A DNA stretch of 64,000 nucleotides, from contig CM035227.1 of assembly GCA_020226215.1 (NCBI GenBank), forward strand, positions 103,523,732-103,587,731, read 5' to 3'. Positions 24,201 to 35,113 of the stretch are shown piece by piece. Within the stretch, counting starts at the first letter, position 1, and every line of letters begins with the position of its first letter. Source of the stretch: Sindora glabra (taxonomy: Eukaryota; Streptophyta; Magnoliopsida; Fabales; Fabaceae). Position numbers and translations under genes: made by a program. The notes under the pieces were generated by a model. The model was not told the DNA's origin and searched no databases. It saw only the letters and a program-made list of their open reading frames with translations.

Positions 24201-26890
24201 GTTTAAAGAGCTCAATGTCACTTGTATCTAACTTTAGTTTAAGTAAATTTATATTATTTTCTTTAAACAAACAAAAATTAAATTAATTACTATTTGAATA
24301 GAAGTTTAGCTCACATTAATCCTTTTATAGTTGTTGTTATGATAGTTGGTCCTCCTTGAATGTAAGAGCATCAACTTAACACTTAAGTCTTACAAGATAA
24401 TAAAAAGAAAGAAGAATACATAGTTATTATATTTCTTAAATGGCCTAGGAAAGCCTACTACTTCATACTATACCATGAAGGGTAAGTCTCACTTATGTAT
24501 TAGTTATGATTTCTTCTTTTCATAAACATACGTTGATATTTCATTATGTTATTTTATTATTAGCACTATCAGATGCTTGTTATTGTGTGCTTGAAGAGGA
24601 AGGTCATTTTTTTATTAGATCCTTTTGGGGGAGGAGTGTGATTGCTATTGAAGATATGGCTAAACAGAATTTTGGTTGAATATGGAAAATGGGAAAAAAA
24701 AGTAACATAGGAAATAATGAAGATATGTTTCCTGAGTAAAACTATAACATATTTCAAATGGAAGTTTATACGTCAATGAGATAAAAGTGATTTTCTATTT
24801 TATTGTAGTACCTAAAATAGCTCGACGATATGGAGTATGGTTATTATGACATGTGATACATGCATGATATTATACATGATTGAAAAAAAACTAGCTGAGG
24901 TAATCACTTACTTATTTATTGCTCATCACACACTTAATTAATTAAATTTATCTTGGTGATAATATATTAATCATGTAGAAATTGCAGTGCTTTATGAACA
25001 ATCTTAACCCATACACTTAAGAAGAGCTTGATGAAATGAAAAAACTTTAGATAGGATATTTCATCAGGATCGAAGTTGAAACCGCTTCTAAATAGCTTTA
25101 AGTGGAATGTGTAATGGTTGTAATTAAATTATAAACTACTTTATGACAATGCTTTGATTGTAAATAAGTTATTATAACTTGTTGCTATTTTGATGTGTTA
25201 ATAAAAGTTCAAAAAGTTTATATAAAGGCCTCAATATTTATTTTTGTTGTTATTAATTACTATACATGTCTACAATTATTGTCAATTATAATTTGGTTAT
25301 ATAGTTATCAATTATAATATAATACTATAGTTGTTGTCAATTACAATCTATTTCTATAATTGTTAATTAATTATTTTTATTCTATTTTTACAATGGTTAA
25401 TTAGTTTTTTCCTAATGAAGGTTTTTTTTTAAAAAAAATTATATCATCAAAAGATGTTAGTTATTTACAAACAACCAATATCTTTAATGATAAGACATCG
25501 ATTATTTAATAACTAACATTAAAAATAAAAAAGTAAAGCATAACACTATTTATAAATTTTATCTTGAAACTCTTTTTATTCTAAAATAATTTTTTATTTA
25601 ACGAGATATGTTTTTCCTTTCAATATTAAAATAATTCTTTTTAATTTTGTATATTTTTGCTTATTAATGTTTTTTATAGGACTTAATATTTAGCATTCCT
25701 TAGAAAAATACATAATACAAAAGTAAGGATTTATTAAGTCTTTAGATCTATTTGTTTTCTATTTTTAAAAATAATTTTTTAGTTTTTATTTTTAAAATAG
25801 AAGAACTTATTTGTTAACATATTTTCAAAATTTGCTTCTAAAAATTATTCTTTAAATGTATAACTTAAAAATAAAAAAAATAACTTTTAGTTATTTTTTA
25901 AATTTATTTTCTTGTTTTGAATATTAGTTTTATAATTAAATAAAATTTTTTCTTATTTATAATATCAGCCATCCTTTAGTCTTAGTTTTCCTTTAATCCA
26001 AAAATAATTTTTGAAAATAACAGAATAATTTTTAAAAATAATTTTTTAAAATAGTTTTTAAAACACAAAAGTAAAAATATATCTAAACACACCTTTTATT
26101 TTTATTCTTGTAATTTAATTTTTAATTTTATAATTAACCATATTTTATTACTTCTCATTTTTATGTAGCTTTTATAGTTTTGTACTAATAAGAAATTTTA
26201 TTTCATTTATCTTTATTAGTATTTAATTATGTTATCTATAATTTATTTATATAAAATATATAATATCATATATTAAATTTGAATGAATGATCATTATATT
26301 TGCAAGATTCAAATTTAAAAGTGTTCTTTTAGATGGTGTAAGCAATATGTATAAAGATATATTTAGCATAGTAACTATCTTTAATTAGGGTATTATATAT
26401 TACCTCTTATAGTTTTCAACCTTTTATTTTTCAATTTATTCTTTAAAATTGTCGACATTTGGATTTTGTAGTATCATAAAAGATATTGATTTTAATTCTT
26501 AATTAGGATATTCTATGAGGATATATACAGGGAGAATTTGTAAAGGAGGAGGTGGATAGAAAGGATTCGAGTAAAAGGAATTAGCAAAGGATGATAGGGT
26601 CAAGAGGTAGGGATAATAAACCACATCAGTTATTTATAGAAATCTAAGTGATATTACTGATATTAAGCGCAGGTTATTTATTAAAAAAACTAATATATAA
26701 TGTTATTTCTCAAGACAATCCAAACAAAATAACATTAATTTTTTATATAATAATTGATATTATTATTATTTATGATGGTTATAAAGCTAATGTTAAATCT
26801 AATATATAACAATACTTAATTAGATGTTAGTCATAAACTAATGTCTAATTCTCTAAATGTCCAATATCAATTAGCAACTTTGTAGTAGTG
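21294..26890 (+). mobile_element. Degenerate CACTA (En/Spm) transposon
   Basis: The right end reads ctttgtagtagtg (ends 26890), the inverse of a CACTACTACAAAG terminus. The left end at 21294 reads cattactacatga, differing at a few positions. Flanking triplets are atc and ata, so the target duplication is imperfect. Subterminal repeats typical of CACTA elements lie near both ends: attaaccgacattgaaatt-like and gacatcgatt motifs at 21420-21740, and gatgttagttat/gacatcgatt at 25440-25530 and 26620-26880. A Transposase_24/Ulp1-type ORF relic lies inside on the plus strand. The class is well supported by the internal relic; the exact left boundary is less certain. Confidence 0.65.
22258..25092 (+). 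pseudogene. CACTA ORF relic: plant transposase (Transposase_24) plus Ulp1-like protease
   Basis: Conserved blocks appear in family order. At 22258-22440 one frame reads STMLKDIIVM, VRAKKLHIQFNVNG, then NSYAKLATRSKISISYVY, the start of the Ptta/En/Spm transposase domain. At 23149-23377 one frame gives KPDRKNDILTTLLGSKEHHD, GVRYGVAQRNYF and KQKLIMDWMEKMQ, matching its C-terminal part. At about 24563-24630 HYQMLVIVCLKRKVIFLLDP holds the Ulp1 histidine and aspartate contexts. At about 24822-24872 MEYGYY, YMHDIIHD stands where CGYYVMRYMRDI is usual, so the catalytic Cys is replaced by Tyr. Finally EELDEMKKL (about 25019-25050) marks the end. Most breaks are TGA/TAG/TAA codons where CGA/CAG/CAA is expected, consistent with methylation-driven C-to-T decay. 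Intact ORFs of this type accompany the TNP2 transposase; no TNP2 block was recognised. Confidence 0.7.
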
Positions 26891-28287
26891 ATAGAAAATA
26901 TTGTTGGCACACAAATCAGGCATTTAGATGGCATAAAATTAATTAGTCTTTAAATGTGGAATTTTTTTCTTTTACATATTTGATTCTTACAATTTCAAAA
27001 TCACTTGCTTTAGTTGATCTCAATTTGAAACCTTAAAATTTAAGTTTTCTTACCATAATAATTATATATTATTCTAGTTTTAGAGTTAATTAAAAATGTT
27101 TGAAATATCATCTTCCTTTTGTTTGAATGTAAACTATTCAACATTAAAAAAAATTTGGTTGAATATGAATTTTATGATAAACATTTATTTATATAGATGT
27201 TTATGAAATTTATTTAATTTATTTATTAGATATTATAAATATAAATTATTTTGATTGAGATTTACTATTATAATCAATTAGTGATAGTCATGGATAAAAT
27301 TATAGATTAGTCCTTAAAAGCCTATATAAGAAGCATTTTACACATTCACAAATAATGAACTCCTCTTGTGTTATTTCATCCTTGTTCTCTATTTTTTGAC
27401 GTGCTAGGTTTATTTTCATATTTTTTTATACTTAAAGGTTGGCAATTAATTTTTGTCATTTAGGATGTCATTTTATGCATCATCAAGAATTTCCATTACC
27501 AAATTAGAAGAAACTAATATTATAAGTAACATATGTATTTTTTGAAATTAAGGAATAAAATTGTTAAATTTTTTTTAAGGAAAACAATGAAATTTACATA
27601 AAAGTTAGAAGATTATATCTATATTTTAGTCTATATTTTAATAAATTATGGCAAAAAGTAATAATATGTATACCTACTTTTATGGTTATTGTGGATTATA
27701 GTATCAAACATAATCCTTGGCTTAAACATTAGTCAATTTACACATTACAAAAAATTCACCACTTAGTGATAAAAAATATTTTGCTAATTTTTTTTAATTT
27801 ATCCTAAAATAAATTAGTAGTAGATTTTTGTATTTGTCACTAAATTTTGTCGCTAAGTCTATTGCTAAATTTACAACCACCATGACTTACAACTTATAAC
27901 TATGCAGTAAAATTAACAATGGCTAATCCATTACTAATTCTATTGGTAATTATTTTTATTTAGTGGCAGAATATTTTGTCGCTAAAGTTGATTCGTTAAT
28001 AAATCCATCGCTAATTTAAAAAATTTTAGAAAACATAGAGGTGTTGTTATTTAAAAATTTCTCACAAATTTAAAATATATTATTAATATGCTGCCTATTT
28101 TTATAGCAAGTTAATCAATAAACATACTGCATTAATAAACCTAAACCAAAATAAATATCTATTCAATAATCAAATTTATTAAATTAAATTTCATAAAATA
28201 AATTAAAAGTTAATAATTTATTTATATAACGTTAAAAAAATAATAGAATCAATAAAATCTAATCACAATAATAATGAAATGCAATGT

Positions 28288-28289
<2 letters not shown>

Positions 28290-28324
<35 letters not shown>
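28290..28324. repeat. CA microsatellite
   Basis: About 17 CA units inside the second CACTA element. Confidence 0.95.
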
Positions 28325-28331
<7 letters not shown>

Positions 28332-28369
28332 TAACCCTAGACCCTATAAGGCTAGTTTTTATCATCTTG

Positions 28370-29010
28370 TTGTCAATCATTGTCATGATGTTTAGCTCTC
28401 TAGTCAATTGGTAGCTCATCGTCTAGCTAAGCATTAGATAGTATCTTCAACCTTTGGAACAAAAAACTAAAGTAGTACTCATGGTGGTTAATTTGACTTT
28501 ATTGTATAGCAAATTATTACTACTGGCTATCATCACTTGATTGTTCTTAATGATTTTTTATCATAGCTTTGCAAGCTTCGTATTTTGCTACTTGATAGTG
28601 CTTTCTAATTTTTGCTACTTAGCTTGCAAGGATGAACTAGTCATGACAAATGAAGGCCCAATAATTTTGCATGCCGATGCCATAAATATTATTATTATTT
28701 TTTCTAACTTCTAGTTATGTCCCTCTATAAAAAGGTCTTATTAACTTATGTGAAACTACCTTTACCACCTTTAACTGATGCTTAAAAAGAATAATCCTTG
28801 AACACTTTAAGGTAATTGCCTTACAAAATTAAATTTAAAATTTAAACATTTTTTAGAGGTTACAGACAATGTAATGTATATCAGAATGAGTAATTAAATC
28901 TTACCATGTCTTTTTTGAATTCTACTTTATAAATTCTTTGGTCGTTCTTCTTCATATGAGTGTAAGTGCGCAAGAATACCTCTAGAGCAATAGGTGTTCG
29001 ACTAAGACTA
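28370..29010 (-). pseudogene. Transposase_24-like relic in the second CACTA element
   Basis: On the minus strand at about 28890-29010 a frame reads NYLASLSRTPIALEVFLRTY followed by THMKKNDQRIYKVEFKKDM. This fits the block in plant En/Spm transposases that mentions eLF-x-x-THT-x-K...W/F-vD-x-rs-x-x-x-y. A gtaag donor-like site follows. Further on (28560-28700), SSSLQAK and QKLESTIK, then NTKLAKL, with interrupting stops, resemble the C-terminal coiled coil of the same family. The match is by motif memory and is weaker than for the first element. Confidence 0.4.
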
Positions 29011-30179
29011 GCCAAATAACAATTTTATATATAGAATAAAAGTAAGTTATAGAATAAAATAACACTAAGTTAGATTAATACACATATGTAATTACATATT
29101 AAAAGTAACCATTATTGATGGCTCACCATATTCTTTTTATGCTCAAACATATAAATAGAATCACTAATATACAAGCTCCTTTTAATATCGGATGTTTTAT
29201 TTTTTTTTGTTAACATCTTGCTTTTTTTAAGTTAGTATCTTTAACTAACTTTTTCTTAAAATCATGAAGAATATGTTCAAGCATCCACTCAAGCTTTTTT
29301 TGACAAGCTTATTCTTGTTTAGTTCATCATTCCTCTATAATTTGCTACAGCTTTATAAGCAAAATTTTTCTTTATCAAGTACATGAGCTTGGAATTCCAC
29401 TTGTTTCGTGACTTGCAAACATTGAATAATTGAATTCAAATGAGTGTAAATTGGTAAACTAAAATATAAATCTAAAGTTGACAATCACTCAACCTATATT
29501 TACTTACTAATCATTAAACCATTAGTTATTAAAGCCCTATGAGACACTACTATAGGTAAAGGCTGACTCTATGAAGAAAGCTTGAATTACTTTTGTTATG
29601 TCATTAACTGAGGTCATAGGTAGGTAAAGAAATCAACCTAACACTAATACATTAGTGACATATTAATAGTGATTGCAAATAATATTAATATATTTATAAA
29701 TTTCATCAAATTTGAGTGTTAATTAAACAATACTTATAAGTCACCTTTTAGACACATCCAAACTCTATTATCATCTAAGCCTCTATCTTAGGCAAAATTG
29801 ATGGCCACCTTAGATGAGTCACTAATATAGGAGCATTCTATTGATTAGGCTACTCCTAGCTAAGTTTCTAAGTAAGTTACTTTAGATTTGGAGTATAAGG
29901 CTATAAAGCATAAAACTCTTGCCTAAGTGATTGGTAGGGTGACGTTACCCACCAATCTATGATCTTGATGTAGTGGTGGTGAATATTATAGTGTTTCAAG
30001 TCATAGAAGATCATGACGTTATTCTACCATTACAATGGATGACCACATGACCACCTTTAGTGGGAGTATTTTTACCTCCATAAAATAAAGAGATAGTAAC
30101 TTAGAATGAATGAAAAACAAAAGTTGAAACAAAAATAAAAAGTTATTATAATTGTCACTTATGGATTAAGTTTAAACTA

Positions 30180-31450
30180 AAGCTAAGTTAAAATTACAAA
30201 AAAGAAACCTAATTAATCATTTTTAACCACAAAATTAATTAATCAATACATCTAGAAACTAATACTTTCATATTTAAATCTACTAAACTATGGCTAAGCT
30301 AAAACTAGCAACAATATACATAGAGTACATAATACTAAAACTAACATCAATCTAACATATATTTTACAAAAAAAGAAAATCCCTAATTCATCGTTATTAA
30401 CCATAAACATAAACACTTAATTGTTATTTTCAAAGTATAAACACAAATTAATCATTTCAAAAAGTCTTCTACAAAAATTAATAAAATTAATTCATTAAAA
30501 TATCTTAAAAACTTGCAATTTCATATTTGGATAATCATAATTAAGACTAAGTTAAATTAAATCATTAAAACAACTTAAAAACTAGCAATTTCATATTAAA
30601 ATCATCAGAACTAAGGATAAGTTAAATTAATTGATGAAAACATCTTAAAATTAGCAATTTCACATTTCACTCATAAGAACTTAGCCTATATATATAGTAA
30701 ATAACATTAAAACTAACACAAATTTCATCCTAATCACCCCTAATTCATTATTTTTTACCACAAATATATAAACCCCCCAATTTGTCAATTTTAAAGTATA
30801 AACACAAGTTAATCATTTCAACAAATCTTCCATAAAATTAATCGAATTAATATATCAAAACATCCTAGAAATTATCAATTTTACATTTGAATCATCAAAA
30901 CTAAGACTAAGTTAAAACTATCAACAATATACATATAGTAAATAATAGTAAAAACCAACATCAAACTAACACAAAATTCATAAAAAAATAACCTATAATT
31001 CATCATTTTTTACCATAAAAACATAAAAACCCTTAATTTGTCATTTTAAAAGTATAAATACAAATTAATCATTTCAACAAATATCCACCAAAATTAATTG
31101 AATTAATTCTTCAAAATATCCTAAAAGTTAGCAATTTCACATTCAAATCATCAAAAACTAAGGTCAAGTTAAAATTACCAACAATATACATATAGTAAAT
31201 AATACTAAAATTAACATTAAATTAAACCAAATTTCATAAAATACCTCAAATTCATCATTTTTAATCATGAAAATAGATCCTAAACTCCTTACTTTATCAT
31301 TTCTAACCATAAGCATAAATTAATCATTTCACTTATAAATTTTCATAAAATTAATCAAATTAATTCGTTAAAACAACCCTTAAACTAACAACTTCATATT
31401 TAAATTAGAAAAAAGTAAATCCAATTAAATTTAGTGATGAAAACACCTTA
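30180..31450. repeat. AT-rich tandem array, unit about 253 bp
   Basis: The phrase aattcatc(a/g)tt(t/a)tta starts at 30385, 30742, 30997 and 31249 (spacings 357, 255, 252 bp). Each unit also contains aatcatttcaa, agcaatttcacatt and acaatatacatatagtaaat. The longer 357-bp unit holds an internal triplication of about 83 bp (30500-30710). Copies are diverged. Confidence 0.8.
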
Positions 31451-32434
31451 AAAATGAAAAAAAATATAAATATAATCTTTTTGCAAAAACTAATTAATTA
31501 AATGAAAAAGAAGTCAACAATAAAGCTTTAGGAAGTTGTAACAATGGCGATGAAGGCTGAGAAAGTCATCAGAGGTTGGCTATAACACAATGATAAGGAA
31601 AAGGATGGAAGAAAGAAGAGGGAAAAGGAAAAAAAGAAAAATAAAGAGCTATTATTGCCCTTTTGATATACTTTTAGGTTAATAACGAAATAGTGACTAA
31701 AATAACTATCACTAAGCCCTTTAAATGAAACAATGCATTTCACTTAACAATAGACATTAAAAATTCATTGCTAATTTCTAAAAATAATTCTTTATTGCGC
31801 CAATTTTTTTTAAATTTTGGTGTGAAATATGTTACTAATGTTTTGTTGTTAAATTCGAATGAAAATTTTGTGATGGAATTAACAACAAATTGTAAAACAT
31901 TCATTGTTAAATTTATTGTCAAATATTTTTTAGGGTTATAGACCCATTTATTAATGGGTTATACATTGTTATTGTTATTTTCATTATAAACATTTAATTG
32001 CTAAATTCTATCATTAAATTCTAAATATAGAATTTCTTGTAGTGACACTTTATGTTGCAAAAAAAAAAGCCCTAACAATGTCATAAATATTTATAATTTA
32101 ATGATAATTTTTTTAGTATCGAATTTTCTTGTGATGTTACAATTTTTTTGGCTAAATTTATGATATTAAATTATTTATTTCATACTCAAATTGCAAATTA
32201 GTTAAATGAAATGATGTCAATGATATAATAACTGATTCAATAATGAATTTGCTATTTTTCTTTCAATATGTTTGCCCCTTTATAAAATTATATTAATACA
32301 AATTTCATCTTTCTAGATGAATATGATAGTTCATTTTTATTTGTTGTGAATGCTAGTTCTTTTTTGTACAAATATGAATTTGACCCTTCAACAAAAGTAT
32401 AATTCTTTCAAGTTACTATACATATATACATCTA

Positions 32435-32475
<41 letters not shown>
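32435..32475. repeat. Compound TC/TA microsatellite
   Basis: A TC run (32435-32458) runs directly into a TA run (32459-32475). Confidence 0.95.
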
Positions 32476-33957
32476 TGAATAGGGATCAAGTGATATTATC
32501 ATAAAACTTATTCTCTTATATCAATTTTGTACTGCTGATCAAATATTTATCTAATGGATACAATTCATCTCAATTAAGACTAAGCTTGACATAATAAAAA
32601 TAGAGATTCATTCTTTTAATTACTCTCTTGATCTTTCTTTCTTTTAAATACTATTTCTCTCATTATCTTTCTTGTAAGTATTTTTTTAATGATAAATGAA
32701 ATATAAGATATAAATTTATGATAAAAAAGCAAAGCGTATAAATTTTTTTCTACGCATTCAATTTACTTTTCCGATTTTTTAACTTCTAAATTTATAGTGG
32801 CTTTTTCCTTGCCATTTTCTCCGTACAAATGCTCAAATGATCAAAAAAGAAAGTAGGTTTTAATTTTGGCCTATCAAATAGGAAAAAAAAAGTTAGTGTT
32901 ATATATATATATATATATACCCCGTCTAAATTGTGAAGCTTACAGTTTAGAATGAAGTGTAGTATAAAGCCACAATACGGGCTCTAATAATGGGCGGTTC
33001 GGGCAATATATAAAAGTTTTAATTTCAAATATGTCTTCAGTATAAATATATAATATAATCATTAGGATGATTATCCATCGAAGTTAAAATCATTTTCTTA
33101 ACCAACTAGCTTTAATTATTATTATTATAGATTTTTTAATTAAAATTATTGTCCACTAAACCTTAATTGAATTTAATCCATTATTTTAATTAAAGTTAGT
33201 TACCAACGAGTTAAAATTTAAAAAAAGTTATGGTACTACAATAATGTATTTCATTGTGAATTCATTGGCTAAAATTGACTTAAAAAATCTGTTAACCATG
33301 ATTCCATGAATAAATAATTATAATAAGAAGTAACTTTAATGTTAAATAAAAAACATAACCATTGAACATAAAATATGAATTTCAGTTAAATACAATGTGA
33401 TATTAACGCATAAACATTCATATATGTAGTTTGGATAACAAAAATAGTAAAAAAAATATGAAGTAAAAATTCAGAACCCTCTCACCAATGAATCAAATTT
33501 GGTAATTATTTTTTCCGGTTAATATTGGTTTAGTGCAGTTAAAAACTTCATAATTGCTACCAACCAGTCAATTAAATTTTGCAAATTTAATTTATCAAAT
33601 TTGAATAATATTAGTATATTAACCATTTTTAATTAACCAATCTCAAGATCGATTTGTTGGTTAGGAGTAATTTGATATATTTTGAATATCTCCAATATTG
33701 ATTATCATTAAGGAAAAATAATTTTGATACTAAAAAGCAAATGACAAAATAATTTTTTTAGTTACAATTAGCTCTGTGAGCTTTTTTTTCTTTTGTGTTA
33801 ACAACTATTATATTGTGTTTAACAATTTTTTTTATAACTACATCTTCTGTAGACAAATTTTGTGTGAACAAAGAGAGAAATAATCCGGTTCTTTTTAGGT
33901 GATTACAAAAATCCCAGTTTGTTTTGGGTCAACAACGATAAATAGGAGATTGCAAAT

Positions 33958-34111
33958 TGGGCCCATCAGAGCATTCTCCAAGTTCTCATTATCTTCTGTA
34001 GTCCAATGGTAGATATGGGCCGATGGCTGTATAAGAGGGTTCCGCAGTCCTAATTATAAGAACCAACCGCAGCGTCGAAAATCTCGTTTCAACCGGAGAT
34101 TATCTTCCCGC
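33958..34111 (+). promoter_or_regulatory. Promoter-like patch with TGGGCC boxes
   Basis: TGGGCC (plant site II core) occurs at 33958 and 34016 and a TTCCCGC (E2F-like) core at 34105-34111, in a CpG-containing, less AT-rich stretch about 1 kb before the sororin-like ATG. Site II and E2F-type motifs are common in cell-cycle gene promoters. Linkage to the downstream gene is inferred; the AT-rich stretch of about 900 bp between may be an insertion. Confidence 0.3.
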
Positions 34112-35078
34112 TTTTAAGTAGAGGGGAAAATTTTTTAGTGTCACATTTTTTGTGAACACATATTTTTTTTGCCCCTAGCTCTCACTCCCTTTAATTTTTT
34201 AGTCCTACGTTGTTATTAGAAATTCAGCGTTATTTTTAAATATTTTTATAAATGTAATAATTTTTTAAATTTTAACTTTAAATTTAATTTTTATTTTTTT
34301 AAATAAATTAAAATATATCTTATAATTAATTTTTATAAGAAAATTACTATACTTATTTTCCGATGGAAGCTTCTCCATTGCACTCGATCCGGCTGATATC
34401 TCGATAACAATAGAAGCTCCTCCAATGCACTCGTCCCGGCCAAAACTTTTTGATATATCAATGATAAGTGATTGATTGATTATAATAATTAATTATATAT
34501 ATTTAATTTATTTGTGATAATATTAATTAATAATTAATTATATATAATTTATTTTGATTTTGATTTTTATTTAGATGATGTATAAAATAATATTTTTAAT
34601 ATTAAATTATTAAAAAGAATAAGTAAATGCCTATAATTTTATCAAAATTATTATTTTTAATTTAATATTGTTAAAATTTTAAAATTAAAATAAAATTTAT
34701 GTTAATTTTAATATATATTAATTAAAAAATTATAAATAATTAAATTATAATTGTTAAAATAATTTATAAATTTAAATAAAAATTAGGTTAATATAGATAT
34801 AAAATTTAAAATTAGAAGAAAGTTACTTAAGATAATAGAATAAAACAAATAAGTTGTTATGAGTATCAAATTTAAATTTTTTCTCTCAATGATCACAATA
34901 AAAAAAAAATACTCTGAATAATTTATCTTCTCCAAATTATTATCTCTAATTTATGATTGAAAATTTTAAAAAATGCAATCAAATACATTAAAAAAATGGA
35001 TAATTAAATATTTAATTCATAATTCCTGGTCCAGATTTGAACAAGCATTTAAACCGCGTCCTGTAACTGCGACAGCCG

Positions 35079-35108
35079 ATGGCTACTGAGAAGAAGAAGA
35101 ACAGGTGA
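35079..35108 (+). other. Upstream ORF before the sororin-like start codon
   Basis: ATG at 35079 opens a 9-codon frame (MATEKKKNR) ending in TGA at 35106-35108, five bases before the main ATG at 35114 and in a different frame. If transcription starts upstream, it could lower translation of the main ORF. Confidence 0.5.
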
Positions 35109-35113
35109 AAACA

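Larger units (their letters stand above)
27743..32044. mobile_element. CACTA-type transposon with matching TIRs and target duplication (4.3 kb)
   Basis: The left terminus cattacaaaaaattc (27743-27757) and the reverse complement of the right terminus, cactacaagaaattc (32030-32044), agree at 13 of 15 positions. The identical triplet aca flanks both ends (27740-27742, 32045-32047), the 3-bp duplication expected of CACTA elements. Subterminal short motifs (cgctaa, tagtgac, gtcgcta, ttgctaa) cluster at 27760-28020 and 31680-32030. The interior has a decayed minus-strand Transposase_24-like relic, a CA microsatellite and a large AT-rich tandem array. No intact ORF remains, so it is non-autonomous. 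Confidence 0.8.
32045..35078. other. AT-rich intergenic region upstream of the sororin-like gene
   Basis: No protein gene was found. It contains a TC/TA microsatellite (32435-32475), an AT repeat (32900-32919), a promoter-like patch at 33.9-34.1 kb (listed separately) and a diverged direct repeat (gaagc(t/c)tctcca(t/a)tgcactcg at about 34367 and 34411). The rest is simple AT-rich DNA. Confidence 0.55.

Noticed and set aside
24569..24757. Minus-strand open frame in the CACTA relic
   Set aside because: It lies opposite the plus-strand Ulp1-like block, which has clear family motifs.
33995..34062. Possible tRNA or tRNA-derived SINE (A-box-like tagtccaatgg and B-box-like ggttccgcagtcc)
   Set aside because: The B-box deviates from GGTTCRANNCC, no cloverleaf or acceptor stem could be drawn, and no SINE tail follows.
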